Part shown: positions 7,630-16,405 of the stretch, piece by piece | How positions within the stretch are numbered: position 1 is the stretch's first letter | Layout: every line of letters starts with the position of its first letter | From: Phycisphaerales bacterium | Lineage (GTDB): Bacteria; Planctomycetota; Phycisphaerae; Phycisphaerales; SM1A02 | Direction of reading: 5' to 3' | Assembly (NCBI GenBank): GCA_014238965.1 | Contig: JABAAC010000119.1 | Location: 1 to 37,815, forward strand | DNA length: 37,815 bases | Notes under the pieces: generated by a model | The model's input: the letters and a program-made list of their open reading frames with translations, nothing else | Database searches by the model: none | Told to the model about the DNA's origin: nothing | Translations under genes and position numbers: made by a program

Positions 7630-7862
7630 TGCAGCACATGAAACGCACAGTCATGGTTGAAAAATGCGTGTGCCACGATGTGCCCTTCCAACGCATTGCG
7701 GCATTCGCTGCCGATCGCCCCGAGACGACGCTTGATTGCGTCCGCGAGGCATTTGGCTGTGGCGGCTCCTGTGGCATGTGCCGGCAGTACATTCGTCGCG
7801 TGCTGACCACTGGCGAAACATCTATTCCGCTCATTGTGCCCGCCCAGAGCACATCACAATGA
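7629..7862 (+). CDS. BFD-like [2Fe-2S]-binding protein
   Basis: 77 residues; the ATG overlaps the previous stop (TAATG). Internal Met codons at 7638 and 7653 are alternative starts. The motif C-V-C, then 32 residues, then C-G-M-C matches the bacterioferritin-associated ferredoxin (BFD) cluster pattern C-x-C-x(31-34)-C-x2-C, and CHDVPFQRI fits the first helix of that fold. In known BFD proteins the four Cys hold a [2Fe-2S] cluster used for electron delivery. No bacterioferritin is nearby. The gene sits in an overlapping chain between a pseudopilin and moeA, so its electron acceptor is unknown. Two further Cys (in TLDC and FGCGG) are extra to the motif. Confidence 0.75.
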   Translation: MQHMKRTVMVEKCVCHDVPFQRIAAFAADRPETTLDCVREAFGCGGSCGMCRQYIRRVLTTGETSIPLIVPAQSTSQ

Positions 7863-9043
7863 CCGTACATGGCGTCACGCTCGACGCGCTGCTCGATGCA
7901 GCGACTGCTCTGGTCAAAGAGCCACTTGATGTGCAACCCTGTGCACTTGACGATGCAGCTGGCCGAACCTTGGCGCAGCCTCTGCTTGCCGACCGTGATC
8001 ACCCGCCCTTTAACCGCGCGGCTATGGACGGGTACGCCCTGCGACATGCCGAGCACGCCGACACGATGACATGCGTTGGTCGAATTGATGCTGGCGCTGA
8101 TGTGCACATCACAGCGCCTGCTGGTGCGTGTGTCGCGATCGCAACGGGGGCGCGTGTCCCCAATGGCCTCGATACGATTGTGCAGCACGAATGGACACGG
8201 ACCACGGACAAGTCCATCACGTTTCAGCGAATGGCGGATATCGGCTCAAACATCCACCTGCAAGGGGCAGACGCCATTGCTGGAACTCAACTTCTGCCCA
8301 AGGCCACGATGCTCGACACGGTTGCCCTAGGACTCGCATCGGCGTGTGGCGAAACATCACTTCATGTTCGTCGCCACCCCACTGTGGCTGTATGCACCAG
8401 CGGCGATGAAGTGGTCGCGGCCACTGACACACCTGCTGCGCATCAGATTCGCAATAGCAATGGCCCCATGATCGCATCGCTTGTGCGTCGTCTTGGAGCA
8501 ATGGTGCAAAGCACGACACATCTTCGTGATGACGCTGATGCGGTGCTTGCACCGCTCGCTGACCTTGTGGCTCCCGCGGATATCATCGTCACGACCGGCG
8601 GTATCAGTGAAGGCCAGCGAGATGTCATTGCAGCGGCATTTGACGATCTGGGTGTCACGTGGACCATCATCGGCGCCACGGTCAAGCCTGGACGCCCGAT
8701 TCGTCTAGGCATGCTCGGTGAAACGATCGTGGTGTGCCTGCCGGGCAATCCAGTCTCCGCCCTGGTCATGGGGTCGCTTGTGCTCAGTCGAATCTGTGAG
8801 GCAATGCTTGGGCGAGCCCCCAAGCCCTGGACCCCCACCCCGCTCGTAGAGGCAGTCAACCCGAATCCACGACGAACACTGATCCGCCCGTGCCACGTGA
8901 TGAACGGAGCCATTTGTATTCCAACCTGGCAAGGCTCGGGCGACCTCGTCCATGCCGCTGGCACGCATGGTGTCGTACGGGTGCCCATGCAAGACGAGCC
9001 GATTCCAGCGGGAGCACTCCTTCCATTTTGTCCATGGCCATGA
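7859..9043 (+). CDS. moeA: Molybdopterin molybdotransferase MoeA
   Basis: 394 residues from the ATG at 7859, which overlaps the BFD-like stop as ATGA. The in-frame upstream extension has no support. MoeA inserts molybdate into adenylated molybdopterin to form the molybdenum cofactor. Visible family blocks are DHPPFNRAAMDGYALR near residue 45, RNSNGPMIASLVRRLGA in the MogA-like domain, DIIVTTGGISEGQRDVI, and LPGNPVSALVMGSLV. Length fits the family (about 400). The usual GGVSVGDYD signature reads GGISEGQRD, a mild departure. Its placement downstream of a cobalamin riboswitch is unusual for a molybdenum-cofactor gene. Confidence 0.93.
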   Translation: MTVHGVTLDALLDAATALVKEPLDVQPCALDDAAGRTLAQPLLADRDHPPFNRAAMDGYALRHAEHADTMTCVGRIDAGADVHITAPAGACVAIATGARVPNGLDTIVQHEWTRTTDKSITFQRMADIGSNIHLQGADAIAGTQLLPKATMLDTVALGLASACGETSLHVRRHPTVAVCTSGDEVVAATDTPAAHQIRNSNGPMIASLVRRLGAMVQSTTHLRDDADAVLAPLADLVAPADIIVTTGGISEGQRDVIAAAFDDLGVTWTIIGATVKPGRPIRLGMLGETIVVCLPGNPVSALVMGSLVLSRICEAMLGRAPKPWTPTPLVEAVNPNPRRTLIRPCHVMNGAICIPTWQGSGDLVHAAGTHGVVRVPMQDEPIPAGALLPFCPWP

Positions 9044-9291
9044 CCGACACCGTGACTATTAAGGTGCAGTGCCTTGGCCAACTGGGCGAGTTGGTGTCGC
9101 GATCACCAATAACGATTACCTGCGGAGCAACTGTTGCCGATGCCATCGAAACATTGGCTGGGGCTCACCAGGCGATTGCAGCAATGAGTCAGTCCATTGC
9201 ACTGGCGACGGACGATGGCTACCTCACCCCCACTGCAGTGCTAACAGATGGCATGTCAGTGCTCGTCGTTCCACCCATCAGCGGAGGATGA
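9040..9291 (+). CDS. moaD: MoaD/ThiS-family sulfur carrier (small subunit of molybdopterin synthase)
   Basis: 83 residues from the ATG at 9040 (ATGA overlap with moeA); an ATG at 9034 is equally possible and adds two residues. It has a beta-grasp type sequence with the family ending VPPISGG; the terminal Gly-Gly is the site activated and thiocarboxylated by an E1-like enzyme. MoaD donates sulfur to precursor Z within molybdopterin synthase. No moaE, moaA, moaC or moeB is in the window, so its partners must lie elsewhere. ThiS is the main alternative, but the moeA neighbour favours MoaD. It is the last gene of the riboswitch operon, meeting mutL end to end. Confidence 0.85.
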   Translation: MTDTVTIKVQCLGQLGELVSRSPITITCGATVADAIETLAGAHQAIAAMSQSIALATDDGYLTPTAVLTDGMSVLVVPPISGG

Positions 9292-9321
9292 TGGTGGTGC
9301 CAGACACCGCTGCACAACCAC

Positions 9322-11061
9322 CTACCCACGGCCAAACTGGCGATTGAGTTCCTCAAGTGTGACACGCATCGATGTGGGACGGCCGTGTGGGCAGTTAGAT
9401 GAACGTTCAATGCTGTCGCGAGCATGAAGCAGATCACGTAACTCTCGATCCGTCAGTCGATCTCCCGCCTTGATCGCCGCTTTGCATGCCATCATGTCGA
9501 GCACATCACGTAGCGCCGTCTCTTCATCTGCACCGTGTAGAGCCCCAGCACGATCCAAGAGATCCTCTACGAATGAAACAAGATCGACACCGCGTTCCAT
9601 GAGCAACAACGGAGCGGCGTGAATAGCAAGTGTTGATGGGCCAAGTGGTGCTAGATCTAGACCAAGCCGACGACACAGCCCTGCAACGCTCGCCCCACGG
9701 TCACCGGCATCGCCTTCCACTTCAACGGCGACAGGCACTATCAACTGCTGCGATGGCAAGTCGCCAGCCCCCACGCGTTCAAGCAACCGCTCGAACATGA
9801 CACGCTCATGCAGCGCATGCTGATCGACAATGAGCAATCCATCCTTGTCCTCAACGACCAACCACTTGTCGTGGCACTGCATGAATCGCAGTTCAGGGTC
9901 AACACCGTCAATAGTGGACGCCTGCGAGCTCATCGTGACTCTAGGCATGGCTGGCTCTGCTCCAGCGTCACCCTTGCTCGGTGGCGGAATAACTGCTGGC
10001 AATCGCCCAGCGCCAAAGAGCGCCCTTGACTCGGGTGGTAGATCTGGACGTGGCAAGGGCATTGGTGGCACGAGATCTTTGGCATCCAATGCAGCGCGTA
10101 CAGCATCACGAACAACCACAAAAACGAGTCGCTCGTCACGCAGACGAACCTCCGTCTTGGCAGGATGGACATTCACGTCCACCCGAGTTGGATCAACACC
10201 TATAAACAGCGCCGCAATGGGGTGCCGAGATGGCTCGATAAGTCCTCGAAAGGCCTCTCGCAGCGCCTGGCGAATAGCTCGATCGACTATTGGTCGCCCA
10301 TTGAGACAAATGATTTGGTGCGTTGATGCTGGCCGAGCAGTGTCGGGCGGACCGACCAAGCCCCACAATGACACACCATCGCGCGTCACGTCGATGTCGA
10401 TAAGGGTGTCGTGCAACTCACGGCCAAGCAACGCCACGCAACGATCTCGCGGCGACTGTCCACTTGGCAATTCCAATCGAGCACGCCCCTCCGTTGTCAG
10501 CGTAAAGCCGACACTTGGGTGCGCCGCGGCAAGGTCGCGAATGACCCGGCGAACTCGCCCACTCTCGGCGCGAGCCGTTCGCAGAAACTTCCGTCGCGCG
10601 GGCACACGACCGAATAACCGGCCAACCGTCACGGTCGTTCCGCAGGGCGCAGCAGTTGGCGACACCTCGCCTTCGTCGCCATGATCGACAATCAACTGCG
10701 CGCCAGCGTCATGCCGAACTGGCCGTGACACGATGTCGAGCCGACTCACCGAGCCTATTGATGCAAGCGCTTCGCCGCGAAAGCCCATGGTTGCAATGCC
10801 GTCAAGATCCTCTACACACGACACCTTGCTCGTAGCGTGAGGTGCCACGGCCAGCACCAATTCATCGGGTTCAATGCCGTCTCCATCGTCTTGAACACGT
10901 AGACGTTCCAGCCCACCATCCATAAGGTCAACGGTGATTCGATGTGCTCCAGCGTCGATTGCATTTTCGATGAGTTCCTTCACCACACTTGCAGGACGCT
11001 CCACCACTTCACCCGCGGCGATTTGGTTCACAACGTGCGGCGACAACTGACGAATTGGCAT
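9322..11061 (-). CDS. mutL: DNA mismatch repair protein MutL
   Basis: 579 residues from the ATG at 11061, whose A is shared with the nadE stop (TGATG); MPIRQLSPHVVNQIAAGE is the normal MutL start. The GHKL ATPase motifs are present: ELIENAIDAGA (30-39), DDGDGI (58-63), ATSK (76-79), GFRGEAL (93-99). The C-terminal domain carries DQHA-LH-E-RVMF-E (413-424), the metal-binding endonuclease motif found in MutL of bacteria lacking Dam/MutH strand discrimination, plus ACKAAIKAGD and CPHGRP (from 557). This MutL is therefore expected to be a nicking MutL, unlike that of E. coli. It is translated from the nadE transcript. Confidence 0.97.
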   Translation of the reverse strand: MPIRQLSPHVVNQIAAGEVVERPASVVKELIENAIDAGAHRITVDLMDGGLERLRVQDDGDGIEPDELVLAVAPHATSKVSCVEDLDGIATMGFRGEALASIGSVSRLDIVSRPVRHDAGAQLIVDHGDEGEVSPTAAPCGTTVTVGRLFGRVPARRKFLRTARAESGRVRRVIRDLAAAHPSVGFTLTTEGRARLELPSGQSPRDRCVALLGRELHDTLIDIDVTRDGVSLWGLVGPPDTARPASTHQIICLNGRPIVDRAIRQALREAFRGLIEPSRHPIAALFIGVDPTRVDVNVHPAKTEVRLRDERLVFVVVRDAVRAALDAKDLVPPMPLPRPDLPPESRALFGAGRLPAVIPPPSKGDAGAEPAMPRVTMSSQASTIDGVDPELRFMQCHDKWLVVEDKDGLLIVDQHALHERVMFERLLERVGAGDLPSQQLIVPVAVEVEGDAGDRGASVAGLCRRLGLDLAPLGPSTLAIHAAPLLLMERGVDLVSFVEDLLDRAGALHGADEETALRDVLDMMACKAAIKAGDRLTDRELRDLLHARDSIERSSNCPHGRPTSMRVTLEELNRQFGRG

Positions 11062-12731
11062 CAGATGGCTTGCTCGGGCGTAGGTGCCCCGGTCTGCCGT
11101 TGCACGAGCGGCCATGGTCGACCGCGGCCAAAGGCACGGCGTGTGAGTTTTGGGATGATCGGTGCTTGCTTCCGTTTGAATTGAGCTTGGTCAATGACCG
11201 TACGCCACTTTTGCACCATGGCTAGATCGACACCAGCGGCCGCAGCAGCTGCTGCGTCATCAAGCTCCACTTCGACAAGGGCGCGAATGATCGCATCGAG
11301 CGTGTCGTATGACGGCAAACTGTCTTGGTCACATTGATCAGGTCGCAATTCCGCAGATGGTGGCCGCTCAATAACCGACGCAGGAATTGGAGGTTGAGGT
11401 AGGCCCACTTGCGCAAAGTGCTCGTTGATCCATCTTGCCATGGCGTAGACGTCCGTCTTGAGTACATCGCCAATTGGACACATCGCACCATTCATATCGC
11501 CGTAGAGCGTGGCGTAGCCCACAGCCAATTCCGACTTGTTGCCACAGGCCAAAACCAAGGATCCCCTTGCATTGGAACGACCCATAAGCAGCATGCCTCG
11601 AGCCCGAGCCTGCAAGTTCTGATCGACCAGATCACCCTCTTGCACACTGTCGCCAAGCACCGTTCGAAGGGCTGCGTGCACTGGCTCGATGCCCAGCGAT
11701 TCAAGACGCACGCCAAGCGCTTGAGCAATTGCATCGGCGTCTGCGCGTGTTTCGCTTGATGTGTAACGGCCTGGCATGGTGATGGCATCAACAGCATCAG
11801 GGCCTATCGCCGACACCGCAAGCGATGCAACGACAGCCGAGTCAATGCCGCCGCTCAACCCGAGCAGCACGCCAGGCGCGTTCGTCTTGTGGACATAGCC
11901 TGCAATCGCCTCACGCAATGCGAGCACGCGTTGTTCGTCGATATCAGCCCGCGGCGGGTCGTCGAGTCGACCGAAGGCTTCTAGGTCAACATCGATTCGA
12001 GATGTTGCTTCAAATGGGGCACGTAATGCACGCAGTCGACCTGCCGTGTCTACGGCGATGGCATCGCCGTCGAAGACTAGATCATCGTGTGCCCCGGCCT
12101 GATTGACGGCCACCACATCGACACTGTGCCCCGCGGCGACTTCACACAACCTCGCACGCTGGCGTTCGTGCTTGCCCACGATGAACGGGCTCGATGACAC
12201 CACCACGAGCACGTCGGCGCCCGCATCAATGGTGTCTGCGATGGGGTCAACCATGTAAGGACCAGCGTCGACATCGCCACCTTGCCAGCAGTCTTCGCAC
12301 ACCAACAGGCCAAGGCGTCGGCCGGCAAAGGGCACCACACACGCTCGCTCGCCGGGCGTGAAATACCGATCTTCATCAAACACGTCGTAGGCCGGCAACA
12401 GCCGCTTCGCCGCAATGGCGGTAACGGCACCATCGGTGCATGCAATCAAGGCGTTGAAGAGCCCGGTCTCCCCGAGCCACGGTGCGCCAAGCAGCAATAG
12501 TCGATCAGCTGGAACATCCGCTGCCAACACGCCAACGGTGTCGCGGCAGGCCGCGGCAAAGCCATCCCGAAGCAGAAGGTCACGCGGCGGATACCCACAC
12601 ACTGCCAATTCCGGAAGCACCAGCACATCGAGTCCATCGGCCCAGGCCTGCTGCGCGGCGCCGCTGATAGCGGACGCTGCGCCATGCAGATCGCCGATGG
12701 TTGGATCATGTCGGAGCAGCCCAATGCGCAT
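11061..12731 (-). CDS. nadE: Glutamine-dependent NAD+ synthetase
   Basis: 556 residues. It converts deamido-NAD+ to NAD+ with ATP and ammonia taken from glutamine. The N-terminal nitrilase-fold glutaminase domain has the catalytic triad Glu41 (LPELAVCGYPPRD), Lys109 (AAKRLLPAYDVFDE) and Cys145 (LVCEDCW). The C-terminal synthetase domain has the ATP pyrophosphatase loop SGGIDS (293-298) and GNKSELAVGYATLYGDMNGA. Length fits the two-domain form. The ribosome site before the ATG is poor. The gene overlaps mutL by one base and shares its transcript. Confidence 0.97.
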   Translation of the reverse strand: MRIGLLRHDPTIGDLHGAASAISGAAQQAWADGLDVLVLPELAVCGYPPRDLLLRDGFAAACRDTVGVLAADVPADRLLLLGAPWLGETGLFNALIACTDGAVTAIAAKRLLPAYDVFDEDRYFTPGERACVVPFAGRRLGLLVCEDCWQGGDVDAGPYMVDPIADTIDAGADVLVVVSSSPFIVGKHERQRARLCEVAAGHSVDVVAVNQAGAHDDLVFDGDAIAVDTAGRLRALRAPFEATSRIDVDLEAFGRLDDPPRADIDEQRVLALREAIAGYVHKTNAPGVLLGLSGGIDSAVVASLAVSAIGPDAVDAITMPGRYTSSETRADADAIAQALGVRLESLGIEPVHAALRTVLGDSVQEGDLVDQNLQARARGMLLMGRSNARGSLVLACGNKSELAVGYATLYGDMNGAMCPIGDVLKTDVYAMARWINEHFAQVGLPQPPIPASVIERPPSAELRPDQCDQDSLPSYDTLDAIIRALVEVELDDAAAAAAAGVDLAMVQKWRTVIDQAQFKRKQAPIIPKLTRRAFGRGRPWPLVQRQTGAPTPEQAI

Positions 12732-12765
12732 GCGTACAGGATAGGGGCAGGCGAACGTTGTGCCC

Positions 12766-12806
12766 TAAAAATGACACGAGGCCCGATCAGATGATCGGGC
12801 CTCGTG
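12766..12806 (-). terminator. Rho-independent terminator of the HTH-receiver gene
   Basis: Near-perfect inverted repeat CACGAGGCCCGATC/GATCGGGCCTCGTG with a four-base loop (12775-12806), followed on the minus strand by TCATTTTTA. It lies between the regulator gene and nadE. Confidence 0.88.
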
Positions 12807-12837
12807 GCGATTATCAAATGGTCATTGGCCCAAGGCC

Positions 12838-13419
12838 TCAGCAGAGGACGTTGGCAGCTTCAGCAATGCAGGACACCGCCTGCCGAGCGGTAAAGGGCTT
12901 ACGGAGCATTCCGTCAAACCCACCTTGCCCCAGCGCCGCGGCCTGACCGTCGGTCAATGTTCGGCACATGCAAACGATCTTCATCCCTTGCAGATCGTCA
13001 TTCGCCCGAATGGACGCGATAGTCGCAGCAGGATCACCACCGCACATGGCAAGGTCGAGAAGAAGGACGTGTGGACGGAACCGTTCGCACTCCATACCAA
13101 GCGAAAAAGCCGAACTACAGGTGCGGAGGTCGTAGTCGGTCTCGCTTGAAAGAACGTCGATGAGCGCCTCGCTCACGGCAACATCAGAGTCCGCTACAAG
13201 TACTCGCGATTGACCGCTCATAAGGCCATCCATGGGTATGCCGTGGCTGCGCATGAACTGCACAAGGTTAGAAACTGGGATACGACGATCCTTTGAACCG
13301 GGTATGCGATAGCCATTGAGCTGGCCGGAGTCGAACCATTTGCTAACGGTTCTGGCTGCGACGTTGCAGATCTTGGCGACTTCACCGGTGGTTAGGACGT
13401 CCTTGTCGAATGCTTGCAT
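12838..13419 (-). CDS. Helix-turn-helix (excisionase-like) protein with C-terminal receiver domain
   Basis: 193 residues from the ATG at 13419 (GAGGA about 11 bases upstream). The longer open frame to 13773 has no signs of coding. Residues about 8-58 form a MerR/excisionase-type winged helix (LTTGEVAKICNVAARTVSKW, then GYRIPGSKDRRIPVSNLVQFM). Residues about 72-190 form a response-regulator receiver: acidic pair Asp77 and Asp79 (VADSD), phospho-acceptor Asp122 (LLLDLAMCGG), and Lys174 (LRKPF). The Thr/Ser normally found after strand 4 is not clear (KIVCMC). The order, DNA-binding first and receiver last, is the reverse of most response regulators. It is transcribed alone, and no histidine kinase is nearby. 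Confidence 0.85.
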   Translation of the reverse strand: MQAFDKDVLTTGEVAKICNVAARTVSKWFDSGQLNGYRIPGSKDRRIPVSNLVQFMRSHGIPMDGLMSGQSRVLVADSDVAVSEALIDVLSSETDYDLRTCSSAFSLGMECERFRPHVLLLDLAMCGGDPAATIASIRANDDLQGMKIVCMCRTLTDGQAAALGQGGFDGMLRKPFTARQAVSCIAEAANVLC

Positions 13420-13672
13420 GGGTGTCGGTCCTCGTTGACGTGCGTTAAGTGATGGCCCCGGGGGCCACCCCTGAGGTTCAATTCCGGAATCGGCCGGACA
13501 CAGAGGACAGTCCAGTTGTGCGGGTAATTCTTTCACCAAAGTTTCAGACAACCCGCATAACCCCTCTGATTCGTACCAAAGAGGACATTTTGCAACCACG
13601 TTATTGGACACGACCGCCCGGATCGCTGTTTCGAGACCTACAGCCAGATCGACTTTCCGTGGTGTTGGCGGA

Positions 13673-15253
13673 TCAACGCTCGATGCTTGGCCCAGCAGCC
13701 CGAACCTCATCATCGAGTTCATACTTGGCGTCATTGGCCCGGAATCGAGCTGCCAGGTTATTGGCAGCGACATCCCATTGGCCGGGGTCGGCCCATGTAT
13801 TTCGAGGGATCAGCACCTTGTCGGGCACACCGTTGCAAGCATCAGGCGTCAACAGGCCGAAGACCTCATCGGGTGTCCAATTGGCCTCTCGAAGAGAGCC
13901 ATCAAGAATGGCAGTTACAAATGCACGGGTCCAGGGCAGGCTGAATCGATTGCCAATGCCATAGGGCCCTCCTGTCCAGCCGGTATTCAGTAGCCAGACA
14001 TCAGCACCATGTTCTTCAACGCGCCGAGCGAGCCATCGGGCGTACACCATTGCTGGCCGTGGCAGAAACGGGCCGCCGAAGCACGGGCTGAAGTTGGGCG
14101 TAGGCTCAGTGACCCCCGCCTCAGTACCCGCGAGTTTCGACGTGTAGCCGTTGACGAAGTAGTACATGGCCTGTTCAGGCGTGAGTTTGGCCACCGGGGG
14201 TAACACGCCAAAGGCATCGGCCGTCAGGAAGATGACGTTTTTAGGGTGCCCTCCCATCGATGGCACGACAGCCCCGGGAATGAAATCCACTGGATAGGTC
14301 ACACGCGTGTTTTCAGTCTTGAGCGAGGAGTCGTAGTCTGGCACACGACGCTTCGGGCAGATATCGGTGTTCTCAAGCACTGAACCGAACCGAATGGCGT
14401 TCCAAATCTGCGGTTCACCTTCCTCGGTGAGCTTGATGCACTTGGCGTAACAGCCCCCTTCGAAGTTGAAGACGCCTTGATCAGACCAACCATGTTCATC
14501 GTCGCCGATGAGTGGACGATTGGGGTCTGCTGAAAGCGTTGTCTTTCCCGTACCTGACAAACCGAAAAACAAGGCGACGTTCGAGTCGTCATCCGCTGCG
14601 ACGTTTGCACTGCAATGCATGGGAAATACGTCAGCGTCGGGCATGTCGTAGTTCATCGCGAAGAAGATGCCCTTCTTCATTTCACCGGCATACTCGGTGC
14701 CAATGATGATGACCTTCTTTTGCTCAAGTGACTGGACAATGGCCAACGGACTTGAAACACCATAGGCGGCTGGGTCATGCAACTTCAGTGTGGATGCATT
14801 CAGAATGGTCCAGTCTGCAGGCGTTTCCCCAGCAGTTGGATCATCGATGAAGAGCGTCTTGGCGAACAATGCATGCCATGCGAATTCCGTGATTGCGGAC
14901 ACGCGAAGGCGATGTCGCTCATCGGCACCGCAATAGCCGTCAAACCGATACAACACAGGCTGACGTTCAAGGTGCTCACGGGCGAGCACTTCCAGCCGCG
15001 AGAAATTCTCTGGCGAAATCGGCTGGTTCACGGCCCCCCAGTCAATGTTGTCGTGAATGCCAGGCGTGTCTTCAAGGTACTTGTCCTTGGGACTACGCCC
15101 GGTGCGTTCACCGGTGTCCACGGCAAGTGCACCATTCGCCGCAAGAATGCCCTCCCCTCGCTTGAGCGCTTCCTCCACCAAATGCGCAGCCGTCAAGTTG
15201 TGGTGCACGGTGGTCGAGAAGGTCAGCGGATCGGTGCTTGTAGCGGTGCTCAT
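13673..15253 (-). CDS. pckA: Phosphoenolpyruvate carboxykinase (ATP)
   Basis: 526 residues from the ATG at 15253 (GGAG nine bases upstream); the frame continues to 15355 without support. It catalyses oxaloacetate + ATP to PEP + CO2 + ADP, the entry step of gluconeogenesis. Family motifs: GERTGRSPKDKY (48-59), the kinase-1a/P-loop GLSGTGKTT (231-239), the metal-site region IGDDEHGW, then FEGGCYAK. Length agrees with the 520-540-residue ATP-dependent type. It is monocistronic on the minus strand. A 250-base spacer with no recognisable gene separates it from the downstream regulator. Confidence 0.97.
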   Translation of the reverse strand: MSTATSTDPLTFSTTVHHNLTAAHLVEEALKRGEGILAANGALAVDTGERTGRSPKDKYLEDTPGIHDNIDWGAVNQPISPENFSRLEVLAREHLERQPVLYRFDGYCGADERHRLRVSAITEFAWHALFAKTLFIDDPTAGETPADWTILNASTLKLHDPAAYGVSSPLAIVQSLEQKKVIIIGTEYAGEMKKGIFFAMNYDMPDADVFPMHCSANVAADDDSNVALFFGLSGTGKTTLSADPNRPLIGDDEHGWSDQGVFNFEGGCYAKCIKLTEEGEPQIWNAIRFGSVLENTDICPKRRVPDYDSSLKTENTRVTYPVDFIPGAVVPSMGGHPKNVIFLTADAFGVLPPVAKLTPEQAMYYFVNGYTSKLAGTEAGVTEPTPNFSPCFGGPFLPRPAMVYARWLARRVEEHGADVWLLNTGWTGGPYGIGNRFSLPWTRAFVTAILDGSLREANWTPDEVFGLLTPDACNGVPDKVLIPRNTWADPGQWDVAANNLAARFRANDAKYELDDEVRAAGPSIER

Positions 15254-15416
15254 GCGTTGCACTCCGGGACTGAAAGGCGTCGCTGCTGGGATCGCTAGCG
15301 GGGCATCGTCGCCCTGCGGAGAACTGAAAAAGCGAGGCCAAAGGAAGCGAGGCATTGTAGCAATCGACCGGTGTATTGACCGTCCATGAATGAAGGCGGT
15401 ACCCTGCTCAATCTAT

Positions 15417-15491
15417 GGCGACCGTAGCTCAGTTGGTTAGAGCACCTGGTTGTGGTCCAGGAAGTCGCGGGTTCGAGTCCCGTCGGTCGCC
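15417..15491 (+). tRNA. tRNA-His (anticodon GTG)
   Basis: Acceptor GCGACCG/CGGTCGC with an additional encoded G at position -1 (15417) facing C73 (15491), the hallmark of tRNA-His. Anticodon stem CCTGG/CCAGG with loop TTGTGGT (anticodon GTG), and T arm GCGGG-TTCGAGT-CCCGT. CCA is not encoded. Confidence 0.97.
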
Positions 15492-15564
15492 CTTGGGAAT
15501 CAATCTGCCCAGATGGGCAAACTTCGATAGTCGTATCCTCTGTTTTTTGAGCAGGATCTGAGCC

Positions 15565-16362
15565 ATGCAGCTTCACCTGGTGCAATACGACATCGTCTGG
15601 GAAGACAAAGAAGCCAACCACGCCCGGGCAGACGCCCTCATCGATGCCGCGGCGCCAGCCCCCGGCGGCCTGATTCTCTTGCCGGAACTGGGCGATACGG
15701 GCTTCAGCTTGAACCTCGATGCAATCGTTGATGATCGCTCTGGCACATGGGCCAGTTCACTTGCCAAGAGGACCCAGTGCTGGGTGCAGCATGGCTGGGC
15801 TGATCGCAATGCCGCAGGCCGGGGCGTCAATATTGCTGGCGTTTTTGCCCCCTCAGGCGAGCTGCTATGCGAGGCGCACAAACTTCACCCGTTTTCCATG
15901 GGTCGTGAACATGAAGTGTTTGTCGGCGGCGAGGCCATTCAATTAGCTGCAGGCGTGGCCGATGCGGTGCTCTGCCCGTTGACCTGCTACGACCTACGCT
16001 TCCCTGAAGCATTTCGTATGGCTGCACTTGCTGGTGCAGAGGTGTTCACTGTTGGTGCGTCGTGGCCCGCAAGCCGTGCGCACCACTGGAGGGCGCTTGC
16101 CATTGCACGAGCCATTGAAGATCAGGCCATCGTTGCAGCGGTGAATCGAACTGGTAGTGATCCGAATCTCTCGTATGTCGGAGGGTCGCTCATTGTGTCA
16201 CACACCGGGGAGGTACTCGCCGAGGCTCATCAGGGCGAGTGCGTCTTGAGTGCTGATGCCGACATTGACGCGATGCGAGCATGGCGAGAGCGCTTTCCTT
16301 GCTTGCGCGACGCCCGCGCGGACTTGCAAGGCCAGTTGCCTGTTCACATTGCCGGTCGTTGA
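15565..16362 (+). CDS. Carbon-nitrogen hydrolase (nitrilase family, omega-amidase-like)
   Basis: 265 residues; AGGATC precedes the ATG. The nitrilase catalytic triad is intact: Glu41 (LLPELGDTGFS), Lys106 (EAHKLHPFS) and Cys141 (PLTCYDLRFPE). The CYDLRFPE context and the short length are those of the Nit2/YafV-type omega-amidases, which hydrolyse 2-oxoglutaramate or 2-oxosuccinamate. Substrate specificity cannot be settled from sequence, and deaminated glutathione amidase (Nit1 type) is the other candidate. The gene lies between tRNA-His and tRNA-Phe. Confidence 0.9.
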   Translation: MQLHLVQYDIVWEDKEANHARADALIDAAAPAPGGLILLPELGDTGFSLNLDAIVDDRSGTWASSLAKRTQCWVQHGWADRNAAGRGVNIAGVFAPSGELLCEAHKLHPFSMGREHEVFVGGEAIQLAAGVADAVLCPLTCYDLRFPEAFRMAALAGAEVFTVGASWPASRAHHWRALAIARAIEDQAIVAAVNRTGSDPNLSYVGGSLIVSHTGEVLAEAHQGECVLSADADIDAMRAWRERFPCLRDARADLQGQLPVHIAGR

Positions 16363-16405
16363 CCGAGTCTGTGGCCATCGAGTACCTTGGAGGGGCTTCG
16401 GCAAC

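Noticed and set aside
8443-9081. Minus-strand open frame of 212 codons over moeA
   Set aside because: moeA is a clear family member in the other strand; this is a codon-bias shadow.
13452-13466. Palindrome TGGCCCCGGGGGCCA between pckA and the regulator gene
   Set aside because: A one-base centre cannot form a hairpin loop, and no family or T-run supports a terminator or operator call.
13420-13773. N-terminal extension of the HTH-receiver protein
   Set aside because: The extra 118 residues lack coding character, overlap pckA, and a normal ribosome site exists at the ATG at 13419.
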